A stretch of 64,000 bases of DNA from Adiantum capillus-veneris (Eukaryota; Streptophyta; Polypodiopsida; Polypodiales; Pteridaceae). A program made the translations under genes and the position numbers. Shown here in pieces: positions 48,470 through 60,299 of this stretch. The stretch lies in contig JABFUD020000267.1 of the NCBI GenBank assembly GCA_014529385.2, forward strand, positions 1 through 64,000, given 5' to 3'. Below the pieces are notes generated by a model, which was not told the origin of the DNA, made no database searches, and saw nothing but the letters and a program-made list of their open reading frames with translations. The stretch's first letter is position 1. Each line of letters begins with the position of its first letter.

Positions 48470-48807
48470 AGAATCTTACTGATGGCATAATCACTTATGT
48501 CATAACCCACATGGCTGTGCTAGCACTCAATGTCTAGAAAAAAGCATGTGCGATAAGATTCTCCACCTACCACTCCTTATCCTCCACCTTTTACTACCTT
48601 TTGACCTGTCCACTTTGTAAAGCAATAATCCACCTTGGACAGTGATACCCACTCATGAAAAGTGACATCCACTACTTTACCCACCAAGGTGTTACCTTGA
48701 GCCTCAATCCAAGCATTCCTTATATAAAGGAGGCCACGGATCATTGTAAATCCATCTTGGAATGAGCCTTCTCTCTCCTAACATCTTGAGTCGAGTCCTC
48801 CCTCCAA
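48470..48807 (+). repeat. Second terminal direct repeat
   Basis: It matches the first repeat from AAGAATCTTA to GAGTCCTCCC and includes the TATA box TATATAAAGGAGG (48721-48733). It stops about 75 bp downstream of the TATA box, where the gag fragment of another element begins. Confidence 0.8.
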
Positions 48808-49260
48808 CTTGAGAACGACATCACGATAGTGCGAGATATACTCCAATAGTGTTTTATATTGATGCATAGAACACTTATCCCAAGCAGACCAATTTTGTGT
48901 CCGCCTCATTTGTGGGCATAAAATTCTTTTTTGAATAGAGTCTCAAAGGCTTCCCAAGTAGTGTGCGAAACTCTTGCGTTATGAAACACATAGCTATCAC
49001 CTGACCCCGTTGCCGCGCAGGTACATGTCTAGAATGCTCAAAATCAAACATATGCTATATGTAATGTCCAAATCCATGGCGGTATGTGTTGTGCTAGCAA
49101 GAGAAAAGATAATACCTTATTTCAAAAAACCGGATGACAAAAGAAGAACAACCGCTATCACAATATTGCTTCGCCATGCCAAATCCAAACCGACAATAGA
49201 TGATGTTGATGCCGAAACAAAATCGTAGCTTTCTTCAAAATCACCTTGATGATTTACCAA
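48808..49260 (-). pseudogene. Gag fragment of a minus-strand LTR element
   Basis: The minus strand encodes TWEAFETLFKKEFYAHK (about 48960-48910), then after a frameshift WSAWDKCSMHQYKTLLEYIS and YRDVVLKLEGG (to about 48810). This is the tryptophan-containing core of a plant gag domain. It is cut off exactly at the end of the second terminal repeat. It belongs with the PBS and LTR at 49929-50100. Confidence 0.55.
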
Positions 49261-49581
49261 ATTTGCTTTGAAAAATTGGTCGAGCTCACTGTGTTGTCGA
49301 ATCTGTGTGTGTAACTAGGCCAATTACGGCTTTCAAAAACTGCCAAAAATGCACATCGATTCACAAATTTTTGTGACATTCGGATATTGCTGAAGGTTCA
49401 CACTTTGTCAAGCTTTTTCGCATCCACATGCACTTTGTCAAGCTTCGTTAATTTTGCAACTGCAAGGTGTGCCCTCGGGGTGGGCATGCACCATTAAATG
49501 GATTTTAGGGTGGCCAAGGTACCCAAAGTTGGGCGCCTTGGTTTGAAAAGAAATCTCCAAAGGCTATGGTAGTGCAACAAC

Positions 49582-49584
<3 letters not shown>

Positions 49585-49652
<68 letters not shown>
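49585..49652. repeat. (GA)n microsatellite
   Basis: Tract of about 68 bp between the gag fragment and the PBS of the minus-strand remnant. Confidence 0.95.
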
Positions 49653-49655
<3 letters not shown>

Positions 49656-49928
49656 CAATGAGCAACACACTGAGCTTTAGTGATTGGATTTTCTCCTCGT
49701 GTTGGTGCGACCTTGCCGAGCTCACTTAGTGACGATTTGATAGCAGTCGACCCTTTTTCCCTCTTCAATGCTAGCGGGTTTGCACACGCCTTTGACCTCC
49801 TCTTTCGATCTGCTAAGATACCTTGCACATGGTCATCTTCGACTTGTTGTCCAAGGCCCTTTTCATGAGCATGCAAGCCATGCATGCCTAGAGAGAACAT
49901 GCCCTTTCTTTTTCTAAAACTAGCATGA

Positions 49929-49940
49929 GCTCTGATACCA
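49929..49940 (-). other. Primer-binding site (initiator tRNA-Met) of the remnant
   Basis: The minus strand reads TGGTATCAGAGC three bases inside the proposed LTR end GGTCTCA. Confidence 0.8.
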
Positions 49941-49943
49941 ATA

Positions 49944-50100
49944 TGAGACCTAGGGAAACTGCATTGCAAAATCCTCCTCCCTATCGCCCTTTATATAGGC
50001 CTTGGGACTCCTAGCCCGAGTCCATTCTTAGGATTCCACACCACGTAGTCAGGGCCTTGGCCTAGGTCCATGACCCCCTAGGTTGGGCCTTGGTCTTACA
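49944..50100 (-). repeat. Short (157-bp) LTR of the remnant
   Basis: In sense it starts TGTAAGACCAAGG and ends GGTCTCA, followed by the PBS. It contains the TATA box TATATAAAG (49989-49997). No second LTR was found in the window, so the outer end is a proposal based on TG...CA and size. Confidence 0.55.
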
Positions 50101-51380
50101 GAATAGCCTGTTTGATGGAACAATATAGCAACTTGAAGGAGGAATCCCGACCATCGAGCAAATATTTTTGAGCAAGCAATAATCTGAGCCAACAAAGACA
50201 AAAAAAAATAAGGACATGCGGTACTTGATCATCATTAAGGAAACAAACCCTTTCGAAGTAAATTTTGGATCAAGGTATATCCAACATCCCACTTAAATCC
50301 ACAACTTTAATCCTCAAAAGTTTCCTAAGCATATCTAGTCAACCATATAGATTAGCATGGGTCTTACAAGGCAAAGCCAAGGGTTGAGATATGAAGCTTA
50401 TAAACTTTGCAATTCAAACCATGGTGATCATGTTTTAAATACTTTAGTGCTTAGCGATTCTCTTTACAATGCAAAGCGCAAAAGTTAAAGACATAGTCAA
50501 TAAGGGCATCACCAGCTTACTTATCATCAATAATTCTCAATAGGTTCTGACTATGACAAGTACAGAGGCTTAGTGCATCACAGGAGGCAGCAAGTAGTGA
50601 GAGGGAGAGCGAGACACAAGCATGAGAGAGAAAAAGAGAGTTGACCGGCAAGGGACCGACATGGTTTGAACATTGTGCCTTTTTAGGCATAGTAACACAA
50701 TTGTGCCTTTTTGAGCATTGTAACACAACTATGCCGGTGGAAAGTTCTCTACTATCACTAATTGTCAGGTGATGTAAGTGGGAACTAAGCCTCGCATGAC
50801 CATAGCCTAAAGTCTTAGAAAGAAGGCCACCTACAATTCTGAATACTATTCCAAGACACCTTAACGCAAGCTTTTGACCATGGTAAGGTTCATAGACATC
50901 AATCTGATACCCATTGCTCTTCGTACATACAATAATTATAGCTTACAATCGACAAAATGGTGGATCCAGGGTTCGGTGTGAAGATTAAAAAGGTCCACAT
51001 AAATTTTCTTTGGGTTTCATTTTGTTTTGTGTTTCGTTTTGTCAAGGGTTGTTTTAATAATCTTAACTCAATCAGCACTGATTGATTTGAAGATTTCAAA
51101 AAACCACTCATGAGGGCCTCTGTTGAATGCAAGAATAATTGGGCACAATGCACTTTAACCAACCACCCATTAACCGATCCCACATTGACTTCAGTTTGGC
51201 TTGGAAATGGGATTTTCTGTTGATGCAAGGCAGAGTCCATTTAACAAGGGGACATATGAGACAAGGCCATGAGGCGCCAGTCCATGCAAGGGAAAGACAA
51301 GGATGAGCCAGGCGGGGCTAAGAGCCGCACGCAAGGGAGCTATGGGCAAGCATGCATTCTAGATGGCTATTTGGTCCATG
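50101..51380. other. Spacer, no gene recognised
   Basis: A minus-strand frame at 50899-51240 (113 codons) has no recognisable domain. The rest holds only short frames. Confidence 0.4.
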
Positions 51381-51384
51381 GGGT

Positions 51385-52590
<1,206 letters not shown>

Positions 52591-52596
52591 ACAAGT

Positions 52597-52638
52597 TGCA
52601 TGAACGCGGGTGGATACAAGTCTGGAGTCTTTAATTGA

Positions 52639-52684
<46 letters not shown>

Positions 52685-52825
52685 CACCCCATCGCCCGAC
52701 CCTATTAGTTTGTTTCCTAGAGCTTGCCAGGTTGCGTGAACGCGGATGGATACAAGTCTCAGTCTCTCTCTCTCTCTCTCTCCCTCTCCCCGCGACCTCT
52801 CGACTCCGTTAGTTTGTTTTAATGA
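52597..52825. repeat. Duplicated block with CT tract
   Basis: TTGCATGAACGCGGGTGGAT (52597) and TTGCGTGAACGCGGATGGAT (about 52730) each lead to TACAAGTCT, a CT tract and TAGTTTGTTT. This makes two imperfect tandem copies of about 130 bp. Confidence 0.8.
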
Positions 52826-53737
52826 GGCTAAGCAAGAGTGAGGAGCAATACGGTACCCCATGAAGGCTTGTTTTTTGTAAGTTACAGCCTACGCACCAAT
52901 GACACTGCATTTATTTCTGGTACTTGTGTAGAAGTTCAAAATCTTGAGGGGCTTTCAAAGCCCATTTGCAGTGGCATAAATACCTATAGAGACACACCTA
53001 TTGAGTGCCTTTCGTCACATGTTGAAACAAAAAAGAGGTTTATGTGCTTTTTGCAATTGATATAACTCGAATCGAATAAACAAAAATTGCCAATAAATAG
53101 AATATTGATAGGCCAATTGAGATTCTAAAAAAGAGAATACTTGTATGTGCTAAGGCTCTCATGCAAGTGGGGTCAACTAGTCAAGTGACCACCTATGAAG
53201 TCATGGCGAGTATCTCCGAGGCCATTGAAAATCTGAGGATGGTGGGCATGGCCAAGATACAATAGTGGGTTCGGTATTTGAGGCTACATACTGAGCGGGT
53301 CAGCAAGTGGGTTGTGATCGATATCGACAAAGGTGGGGAACCATGGTGATAGGTGGTTGGTGCTTGGGTAGGTTCAATAGCGAGCAGGGTCAACATGTCA
53401 TGAGCGTGCATGGCAGCATAATAGGCCAAAGAGATGGAGATTAAGCACGCTAAAGATATACGTTTTTTCAAAAAATTGGTGCGTATATGTGTTTGTTTCA
53501 CATGTGGCTGGTCAATTGTTACTATCAAAATCTAGAGAAGGCAAGTGGGGGGCAAAAACGCGGTGTAATGGCATATGGGGCCGTGAATCATTTGCACTTC
53601 CAGACTATGTTAGTGAGTTTGTTTTGATAAGGATGTAGCTTGCCATGTTTCAAAAACAATAAATATAAAGGAGCGCTTGCATCTTCAAACAGAGGGAAAA
53701 AAGAAGGCTCACTTCTTAATACTATGCCTAGCTTGAG
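52826..53737. other. Spacer, no gene recognised
   Basis: Short unrelated frames on both strands. No motif or repeat was identified. Confidence 0.4.
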
Positions 53738-53785
<48 letters not shown>

Positions 53786-53913
53786 TAATTTATGATTGGT
53801 GTTCAAGCAATCACAAGTTTTGTGTAAATGAACATCAAACATACGAATATTGTGAGGCATGATAGTTTGTTGTACTAAATCAAGAATTTTGACATTGATA
53901 TATGTTTGATTTT

Positions 53914-53993
<80 letters not shown>
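53738..53993. repeat. (GA)n ... (TG)n(GA)n microsatellites
   Basis: GA tract 53738-53782; TG tract about 53917-53967 continuing directly into GA to 53993. Confidence 0.95.
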
Positions 53994-53999
<6 letters not shown>

Positions 54000-54139
54000 G
54001 TATATTCTGAAGAGTCCATATTGGCCTGCCATGTGCTTGATATGTGAGGCATATTGTGATCATGTCAATTCTGAACTTGACAAAGATGCGTGCTAAAGTA
54101 ATACATATATTTCCATCACCTCATCACTCTAGTAGACGT

Positions 54140-55012
54140 TGTTGGGAAAACAAGAGCCAAGGGCACCTCTATAGCTATGTCTCCCAAGGGCGTTCAAGAC
54201 ACAAGATCAGCACCACAAACGTTATCAAAAGAACCTCAACAAAACCACAACTCAAAGACAAGTGATCTCTTGGGAATTTACCAGCACACGCCCACCCAAA
54301 AGACCACCATGAAAATTAGGAAGCACTTACCCTGGCATGGATTTACAGCACACGCCGACCAATGCACTTGAGAGAAAGAGCTTTCACCTTCACCAAATAA
54401 ATCTTCAAAAACACAATTTTGAAGTGTACACACATCTCCAAACAAGAGAGCTTCCACAATCTACCATACACCAAATTGCCTGCAAGCTACCATATCATGT
54501 GCGTTGTGGGAAATAGACTATATCTCCCAAACCACAAATCCAAAAGGGATGCTTTCAAGCCTCAAAAATTCTCTGCATTTTCTACAACAAAAGCTCTGAA
54601 GACCACAAATTTCAATTCTATGTACCACTAAGTGCAAAATTGGCATGAACAGCAAGCTGCCATGGCCCGACTACACGTAGGAAGGCTAGTCGAGGGCAAA
54701 AAACTGCATCCAAAAGCATCAAGAAGCCACAACGACCCAAAACCTGAAAATTTCTGATATTTGACTGAACCTTTTTTAGTTTTTACATGAGTTTTAGTTA
54801 TATACAAGTCTCACTTCAAAAAACTCACTCACGGGCACTTACAGTAGCCCGACAGCTGTCACTAGACTAGCGACTTGCAGTGCATGTACATGTGCTTGCT
54901 AAAGAAAACTAAAAAACCCACAAAAATAAAGCCCACACACCATTTTGACATCGGGAGTCATGTCTGTATGTACAAATTTATAAAAAACAGGGTGTCAGAA
55001 ATGCGCCCAACA
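54140..55012 (-). repeat. 3' LTR of the non-autonomous element
   Basis: 873 bp, TGTTGGG...GCCCAACA. Confidence 0.95.
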
Positions 55013-55104
55013 TAGTTTGCCAACCCCCAGTCTGCTAGAGCATTCATGCTCAGCAGTAGACTTTGCAAAATATTATGCACAAAGATACATCATGTACAAT
55101 GGAA

Positions 55105-56298
55105 TCAGCACCATATACCCTTACCACAATCAAATGGAAAAGTATTATCCCTTGCATCCATCGTGCACACATAATGGCATTCTTCAAAGTCATAAGAACA
55201 ATCATCAATCACTAGTGAGCTCCAACCATCAAGGCTCATGTCATACAAACCAAAAGACCATGGGTCAACATGCTCACCATCATGAGATGTATCACTCACA
55301 TTAAGCCAAGACAAAACATCCACTGTATCCATGTCATCATGGCTATCCCAACTTTCCAAGCTACAATCCCCTTCAACATCCACACATGCATGTGAGGTTT
55401 TCATAAGCTTCTTCACCCTTGACAATGCATGGCACACACTAACTTGCATCTCCTCATCCATCTCAACTTGTGGGTCATCAAAGCCCCAATCAAGACTACC
55501 ATCAAAATCCACATCACGCAAACCATCCTCTTGCTCACAATGAAAATCATAACTAGCAGGCAACTCAGTGTCACCAATAGCATCATCAACATCACAAACA
55601 TTAATCTCAGTATCCCAAATGGGTCCACATACCCACAACTCATCAGGGTACCATAACAACTCAATAGATGGAGGAGAGAAAAGATCATCCATAATCTCAA
55701 TATGCATGTCATCTACCTCACAATCAAAATCATCCAAAGGCATATAATGCAAGCACATAGAGCTAGACAAGTCCTCATCTTTACAATCATTCAGACATGC
55801 ATCCAAATCAGCTATATCATTGCCCTCTTTGTCATACATGCACTCCAAGGTCTTTTCTTTCACAATATTTCTTGCACAAAACTCCTCATTAATATCTACA
55901 TCATCAAGAGACAGAACCTCATCTTCTACATCTGACTCAACCTCATCATCATTACTACAATCATCACTAGTGATAGAGGAGCTCTTGTGTGAAATGCATG
56001 AAGAAGTAGAAGACTGATTGACATCTTCCAACCATCTTTTTTGCTTCAAGAAATCAACAATGCCTTTCACACCCAAAAAGTCAATGCAAGCAACTTCAAT
56101 GCCCAAACATCGTGGAAGGGTACCAATGAACAAGAACTTCTCTTCCTTTCCATCCAGAACCATATCCTCAAGAACCTCTAGCTCTTGCTTGAGAGAGCAA
56201 AACCTCATGTAATGCATGTCCATCTCTTCTAGCTTGCTTAGCTTCAATTGTTTCATCGCATCATTTATCCTCAACAAGGCATCATTGAGCTTCACCAT
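55105..56298 (-). CDS. Intact acidic 397-residue protein of unknown function
   Basis: An uninterrupted frame from ATG 56298 in a strong plant initiation context (GCAGCCATGG) to a stop at 55105. The N-terminal 60 residues look helical (LNDALLRINDAMKQLKLSKL, then SLKQELEVLEDMVL). The rest is strongly acidic with many Asp, Glu and Cys (EVESDVEDEVLSLDDVDIN, CEVDDMHIEIMDDLF, SYDFHCEQEDGLRDVDFDG). Residues include WYPDELWVCGPIWD at about 215-230. There is no signal peptide, zinc knuckle, DSG or YxDD motif. I do not recognise a family. It might be a diverged Gag-like or regulatory protein, or a transduced host fragment; none of these is shown by the sequence. Confidence 0.75.
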   Translation of the reverse strand: MVKLNDALLRINDAMKQLKLSKLEEMDMHYMRFCSLKQELEVLEDMVLDGKEEKFLFIGTLPRCLGIEVACIDFLGVKGIVDFLKQKRWLEDVNQSSTSSCISHKSSSITSDDCSNDDEVESDVEDEVLSLDDVDINEEFCARNIVKEKTLECMYDKEGNDIADLDACLNDCKDEDLSSSMCLHYMPLDDFDCEVDDMHIEIMDDLFSPPSIELLWYPDELWVCGPIWDTEINVCDVDDAIGDTELPASYDFHCEQEDGLRDVDFDGSLDWGFDDPQVEMDEEMQVSVCHALSRVKKLMKTSHACVDVEGDCSLESWDSHDDMDTVDVLSWLNVSDTSHDGEHVDPWSFGLYDMSLDGWSSLVIDDCSYDFEECHYVCTMDARDNTFPFDCGKGIWC

Positions 56299-56347
56299 GG
56301 CTGCAATTTTATGTCTACACCATCAAGATTGAAGGTAACTTGAAGCA

Positions 56348-56367
56348 CTCCTCGGTGGCGGGCACCA
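56348..56367 (-). other. PBS-like site of the non-autonomous element
   Basis: The minus strand reads TGGTGCCCGCCACCGAGGAG, six bases inside the LTR. The LARD at 22511-34828 has TGGTGCCCCCACTTAGGAG at the same place. The cognate tRNA is not identified. Confidence 0.6.
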
Positions 56368-56373
56368 AAACAC

Positions 56374-57246
56374 TGTTGGGAAAACAAGAGCCAGGGGCAC
56401 CTCTATAGCTATGTCTCCCAAGGGCGTTCAAGACACAAGATCAGCACCACAAACGTTATCAAAAGAACCTCAACAAAACCACAACTCAAAGACAAGTGAT
56501 CTCTTGGGAATTTACCAGCACACGCCCACCCAAAAGACCACCATGAAAATTAGGAAGCACTTACCCTGGCATGGATTTACAGCACACGCCTACCAATTCA
56601 CTTGAGAGAAAGAGCTTTCACCTTCACCAAATAAATCTTCAAAAACACAATTTTGAAGTGTACACACATCTCCAAACAAGAGAGCTTCCACAATCTACCA
56701 TACACCAAATTGCCTGCAAGCTACCATATCCTGTGCGTTGTGGGAAATAGACTGTATCTCCCAAACCACAAATCCAAAAGGGATGCTTTCAAGCCTCAAA
56801 AATTCTCTGCATTTTCTACAAAAAAAGCTCTGAAGACCACAAATTTCAATTCTATGTACCACTAAGTGCAAAATTGGCATGAACAGCAAGCTGCCATGGC
56901 CCGACTACACGTAGGAAGGCTAGTCGAGGGCAAAAAACTGCATCCAAAATCATCAAGAAGCCACAACGACCCAAAACCTGAAAATTTCTGATATTTGACT
57001 GAACCTTTTTTAGTTTTTACATGAGTTTTAGTTATATACAAGTCTCACTTCAAAAAACTCACTCACGGGCACTTACAGTAGCCCGACAACTGTCACTAGA
57101 CTAGCGACTTGCAGTGCATGTACATGTGCTTGCTAAAGCAAACTAAAAAACCCACAAAAATAAAGCCCACACACCATTTTGACATCGGGATTCATGTCTG
57201 TATGTACAAATTTATAAAAAACAGGGTGTCAGAAATGCGCCCAACA
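56374..57246 (-). repeat. 5' LTR of the non-autonomous element
   Basis: 873 bp, the same length as its partner. All differences seen are single-base substitutions. Confidence 0.95.
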
Positions 57247-57250
57247 ACGT

Positions 57251-59083
57251 CAATGAAGGTATAGTAGCATGTTGTCCCATCGGCCTCCAATTGTAGCATT
57301 AGTGAATTCACCCATTCCTTTTGAGTAGAAGGATGATCTTTTTATTGAAATGTAGGCATTGGGTTATCAAAGGGACATCGTCTAGTAAAATTCATACGTT
57401 GGAAAGCCTCTTGCAAATGGATAATGAATACCTACCACAGGAGATTATAGAGGGGAGGAATATCTCCAATAGTGCATTTCGTTTGATTATAGTTCTAGCT
57501 TCTGCAAGTCTATTGAAACTTAATGTAGCAAATTCCATTAAACACTGTGAAAATTTTTATTGTTTTCACATTTAGAGAGAGACCGCCAACTGTTTTGATC
57601 AGCATTTATTTTCTAGACACGTATGGGCACTGTGCACGTTTGACCAATCATGGGCAAAAGCTAACCCCATCAACATACCCTCTCCCAGTATTTGGAGAAT
57701 TTTCAATGGACAAGAATCTTCTATCATCACAATAGCCACCTTGAGTATCAGATGAGTGAAATCGTGGACTGTTGTGTACCAGCATCACTTTGTACAACTC
57801 ACTGCTGCTTGAGATATTAGAGATATGTGAACATAAATTTGGTTAGAGTATTCAAGACTCAAGGCCTCACATATGCATGTCTAGACAATGATTGATGCAG
57901 TGTGGAATATATGTTGACGACACAATAGTTGCTGCAACATCCAAATCTTGATCTAAAAGTGGCCAACATAATCTTGGCACTGTGGTTGTTATAGCATGTA
58001 ATCAAAACTCCTATTGTATGGCTAATTTCTTGCAAGTGAATCCCTTGAGTTTGTTTGGGAGGAACTTGCTCAATTATTGCCTTGCTCAAAAATATTTGCT
58101 CGCCATTCCGTAGGACTCACTTGAAGCAATCAACAATTACTTTAAGTTTCAAGAAGGTTACAAGGATAAACACATTGATGTGGGTGAATTTTGTTGGTTT
58201 GTCTCTGGACAGGTTTTAAATGTCAACTCCTCAATATTTGGATGTCACTATTGATAGTAGTTAGTAGGAGTTGCCTTATCATAGCTTTGGAGGATGATTT
58301 TATTTAATAATGAAGCATCCAACAATATATTTGGCACTACCTTAGCTTATCGATGCATAGCGAATGTTTGCACATGTTGCCACCTTGGGGGGAAGGTGAG
58401 GGAGGAGAGCATTGCTCAATTTTTTCCCCCCCAAAAACTTGGCAAACCTATATATGAAAAATTTTAGAGACAAATTGACTGGATTTTGACGGTTTTTACA
58501 CTGAAGTTTGTATGTTTTCTCACCTTCAAGTTTAAAATTTAGAGGTAAATCTCGAAATTTGTAGGTGGGATTACACTAGACCTAGTTTTTTTCGAACATT
58601 GGAGGAAAGTGTCATATAGTTTAGTCTTACTTCTAATTAGCTGGTCACATACTAGTCTAATGCCGTCAAGTATCTTGTGCATTCAAGCAACAATAAGGTA
58701 TCACTTAATGCACATTACTTAGATATAAGAAACGATTCAAATCTAATGTCGTAAGTATCTTGTGCATCCAAGAAACACATTAAAAAATAAATGCCTGCTT
58801 GCTTCCAGATTTCTTTTGCGTTTTATCAGAAGGTGCATTTGGGTTCATGATACTACATAAGAAAAATATTCACACAAACAATACAGTAAATGTAACAATC
58901 AATGGTATTGAAATAATCACAAATAAACCTACACTTCCTAAACTTCAAAATTAACAGGTATTCCTAATTCAAAGATTTTACTAGCAACAACAAAAACAGT
59001 ATGCTAGTCTATAGCACATAGCAACAGGCAATGATGAAGCACATAGATTTGCAACAATATTAGCTAGGAAGGACGGATATAAC

Positions 59084-59086
<3 letters not shown>
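57251..59086. other. Spacer, no gene recognised
   Basis: AT-rich, with short frames and no domain. A (GA)n tract follows at 59087-59121. Confidence 0.4.
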
Positions 59087-59124
<38 letters not shown>

Positions 59125-59394
59125 ACTTTGAAGAGAAAAAAATGTTAAAGAAAAAATAAAGGAGAAGAGAAACACCTCTTTATATGGACACAAAATGTCT
59201 TTTGACTTTCCAGATTTCATATGTCTTTTGACTTTTCACTTTCATCTGTCTTTTCACTTCCTAAATTCACCCTTCACTTATGCACTTAATATGTTTTAAA
59301 AGAATTTTTATTTTGCTGAGATTGGAGAGACCTAATCCTAATTATTATATAGTAAACATAATTTCTCTATATCTACATCCTTTGCCACCTTTGT

Positions 59395-59599
59395 CATCAC
59401 TAAATCGAGAATTGGCTAAATCTTTAATAGACTTGACAAACATATACAAACCATAAATCATAGGAGATTTTAATGTAAATGCTGATCTTAAAAACACTCA
59501 ATATACATATCTTGCCAAATTTATGAACACTAAAAACTTGACACAAATCATTTTACAACCAACAACGATACACCGTTCAATATTGGATCATATTTGAAT
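59395..59599 (+). pseudogene. LINE-type endonuclease fragment
   Basis: A plus-strand frame has IIGDFNVNADLKN (GDFN motif, about 59457-59495), then LTQIILQPTTIHRSILDHI ending at TGA 59595-59597. GDFN followed about 40 residues later by a PT...LDHI motif is the pattern of the C-terminal half of the apurinic-type endonuclease of non-LTR retrotransposons. An in-frame stop precedes GDFN. No RT follows. It is a short 5' scrap of a LINE, or of a related endonuclease. Confidence 0.55.
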
Positions 59600-60101
59600 A
59601 ACAAGAAACTTCTATATTTACATCTAGAATAAACTATTGCTATTAGTGAGATCACTTCATAATTTACATTACTCTTCCAAGAATATAAAAAATAAACTAA
59701 TGTATGGCAGACCTCAATATATGAAGAGTTTTGGGAGTATTTTTGGTAAGTTGAAAGTAGATGTTTTCACGCCTGGAGCTCTTCAAGCTCTGCCCCATCT
59801 TTGTTTGCTCGTCACCCAGCTTCTATGCTTGCCCTTTAATCACACCTCCTGCTTGTGCCCCTTGCACGACATCACATGACCCCTTTTTGCTCGCATCTTC
59901 AGAGATTCTATATAATTCACGATTCTTTTGAAATCGTGCAGACATACTAGTGAGACCACACACATTGAGAGCTCCCCCCCCCCTTCCAAAAAAAAATAAT
60001 AATAAACCTCCGCCTGCCCTCTCTCATGCACCTTCTCTGGATCCCCTTGCAACTTGTCCTCCACAGCCCGACAATGCTGGGTGCGCAAAAGAATAGAGGA
60101 C

Positions 60102-60178
<77 letters not shown>

Positions 60179-60199
60179 AGAGAGAGAGAGAGAGAGAGA
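60102..60199. repeat. (AC)n and (GA)n microsatellites
   Basis: AC tract (about 60102-60176), then GA tract (60179-60199). Shorter AC tracts recur at 60635-60661 and 61148-61168. Confidence 0.95.
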
Positions 60200-60299
60200 T
60201 GCTTGGGTGCTCTAATTGCAGCTATCAGAGAGAGCTAATGCAACATATGAGCTCAGGGGAAAGGAGAGAGAGGTCACAACTGTCATAAAAACTAATATC

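Larger units (their letters stand above)
42878..48807 (+). mobile_element. Pararetrovirus-like (caulimovirid-type) relic with direct terminal repeats
   Basis: The two ends (42877-43241 and 48470-48807) are direct repeats with a strong TATA box. A tRNA-Met PBS follows the first. The inside encodes decayed structural, protease, RT and RNase H regions in that order, and no integrase is seen after RNase H. RT has the FDLKSG(F/L)WQ type of motif found in plant pararetroviruses rather than the gypsy type. The alternative is an LTR retrotransposon with a divergent RT: a purine-rich GTGGGGAGGTGGGATGACG lies before the second repeat. I favour an endogenous pararetrovirus but not strongly. Many stops and shifts make it non-functional. 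Confidence 0.6.
54140..57246 (-). mobile_element. Non-autonomous LTR retrotransposon with intact acidic ORF
   Basis: Two 873-bp LTRs (54140-55012 and 56374-57246) with TGTTGG...CCAACA ends bracket 1,361 bp. The flanking duplication is ACGT (54136-54139 and 57247-57250). The LTRs show about 10 differences by eye, so insertion is recent compared with the other elements here. The internal region carries one long minus-strand ORF and no gag, protease, RT or integrase motif. PBS-like TGGTGCCCGCCACCGAGGAG lies inside the 56374 edge on the minus strand, setting the orientation. A G-rich stretch (ACTGGGGGTTGG, minus) lies near 55012 as the polypurine tract. It must be mobilised by another element's enzymes. 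Confidence 0.88.

Noticed and set aside
49505..49969. 154-codon minus-strand frame as a gene
   Set aside because: It spans a GA tract, the PBS and the LTR end of the remnant element; no domain is visible.
59840..60238. Val-Cys and Thr-His repeat frames
   Set aside because: Products of the (AC)n microsatellite.
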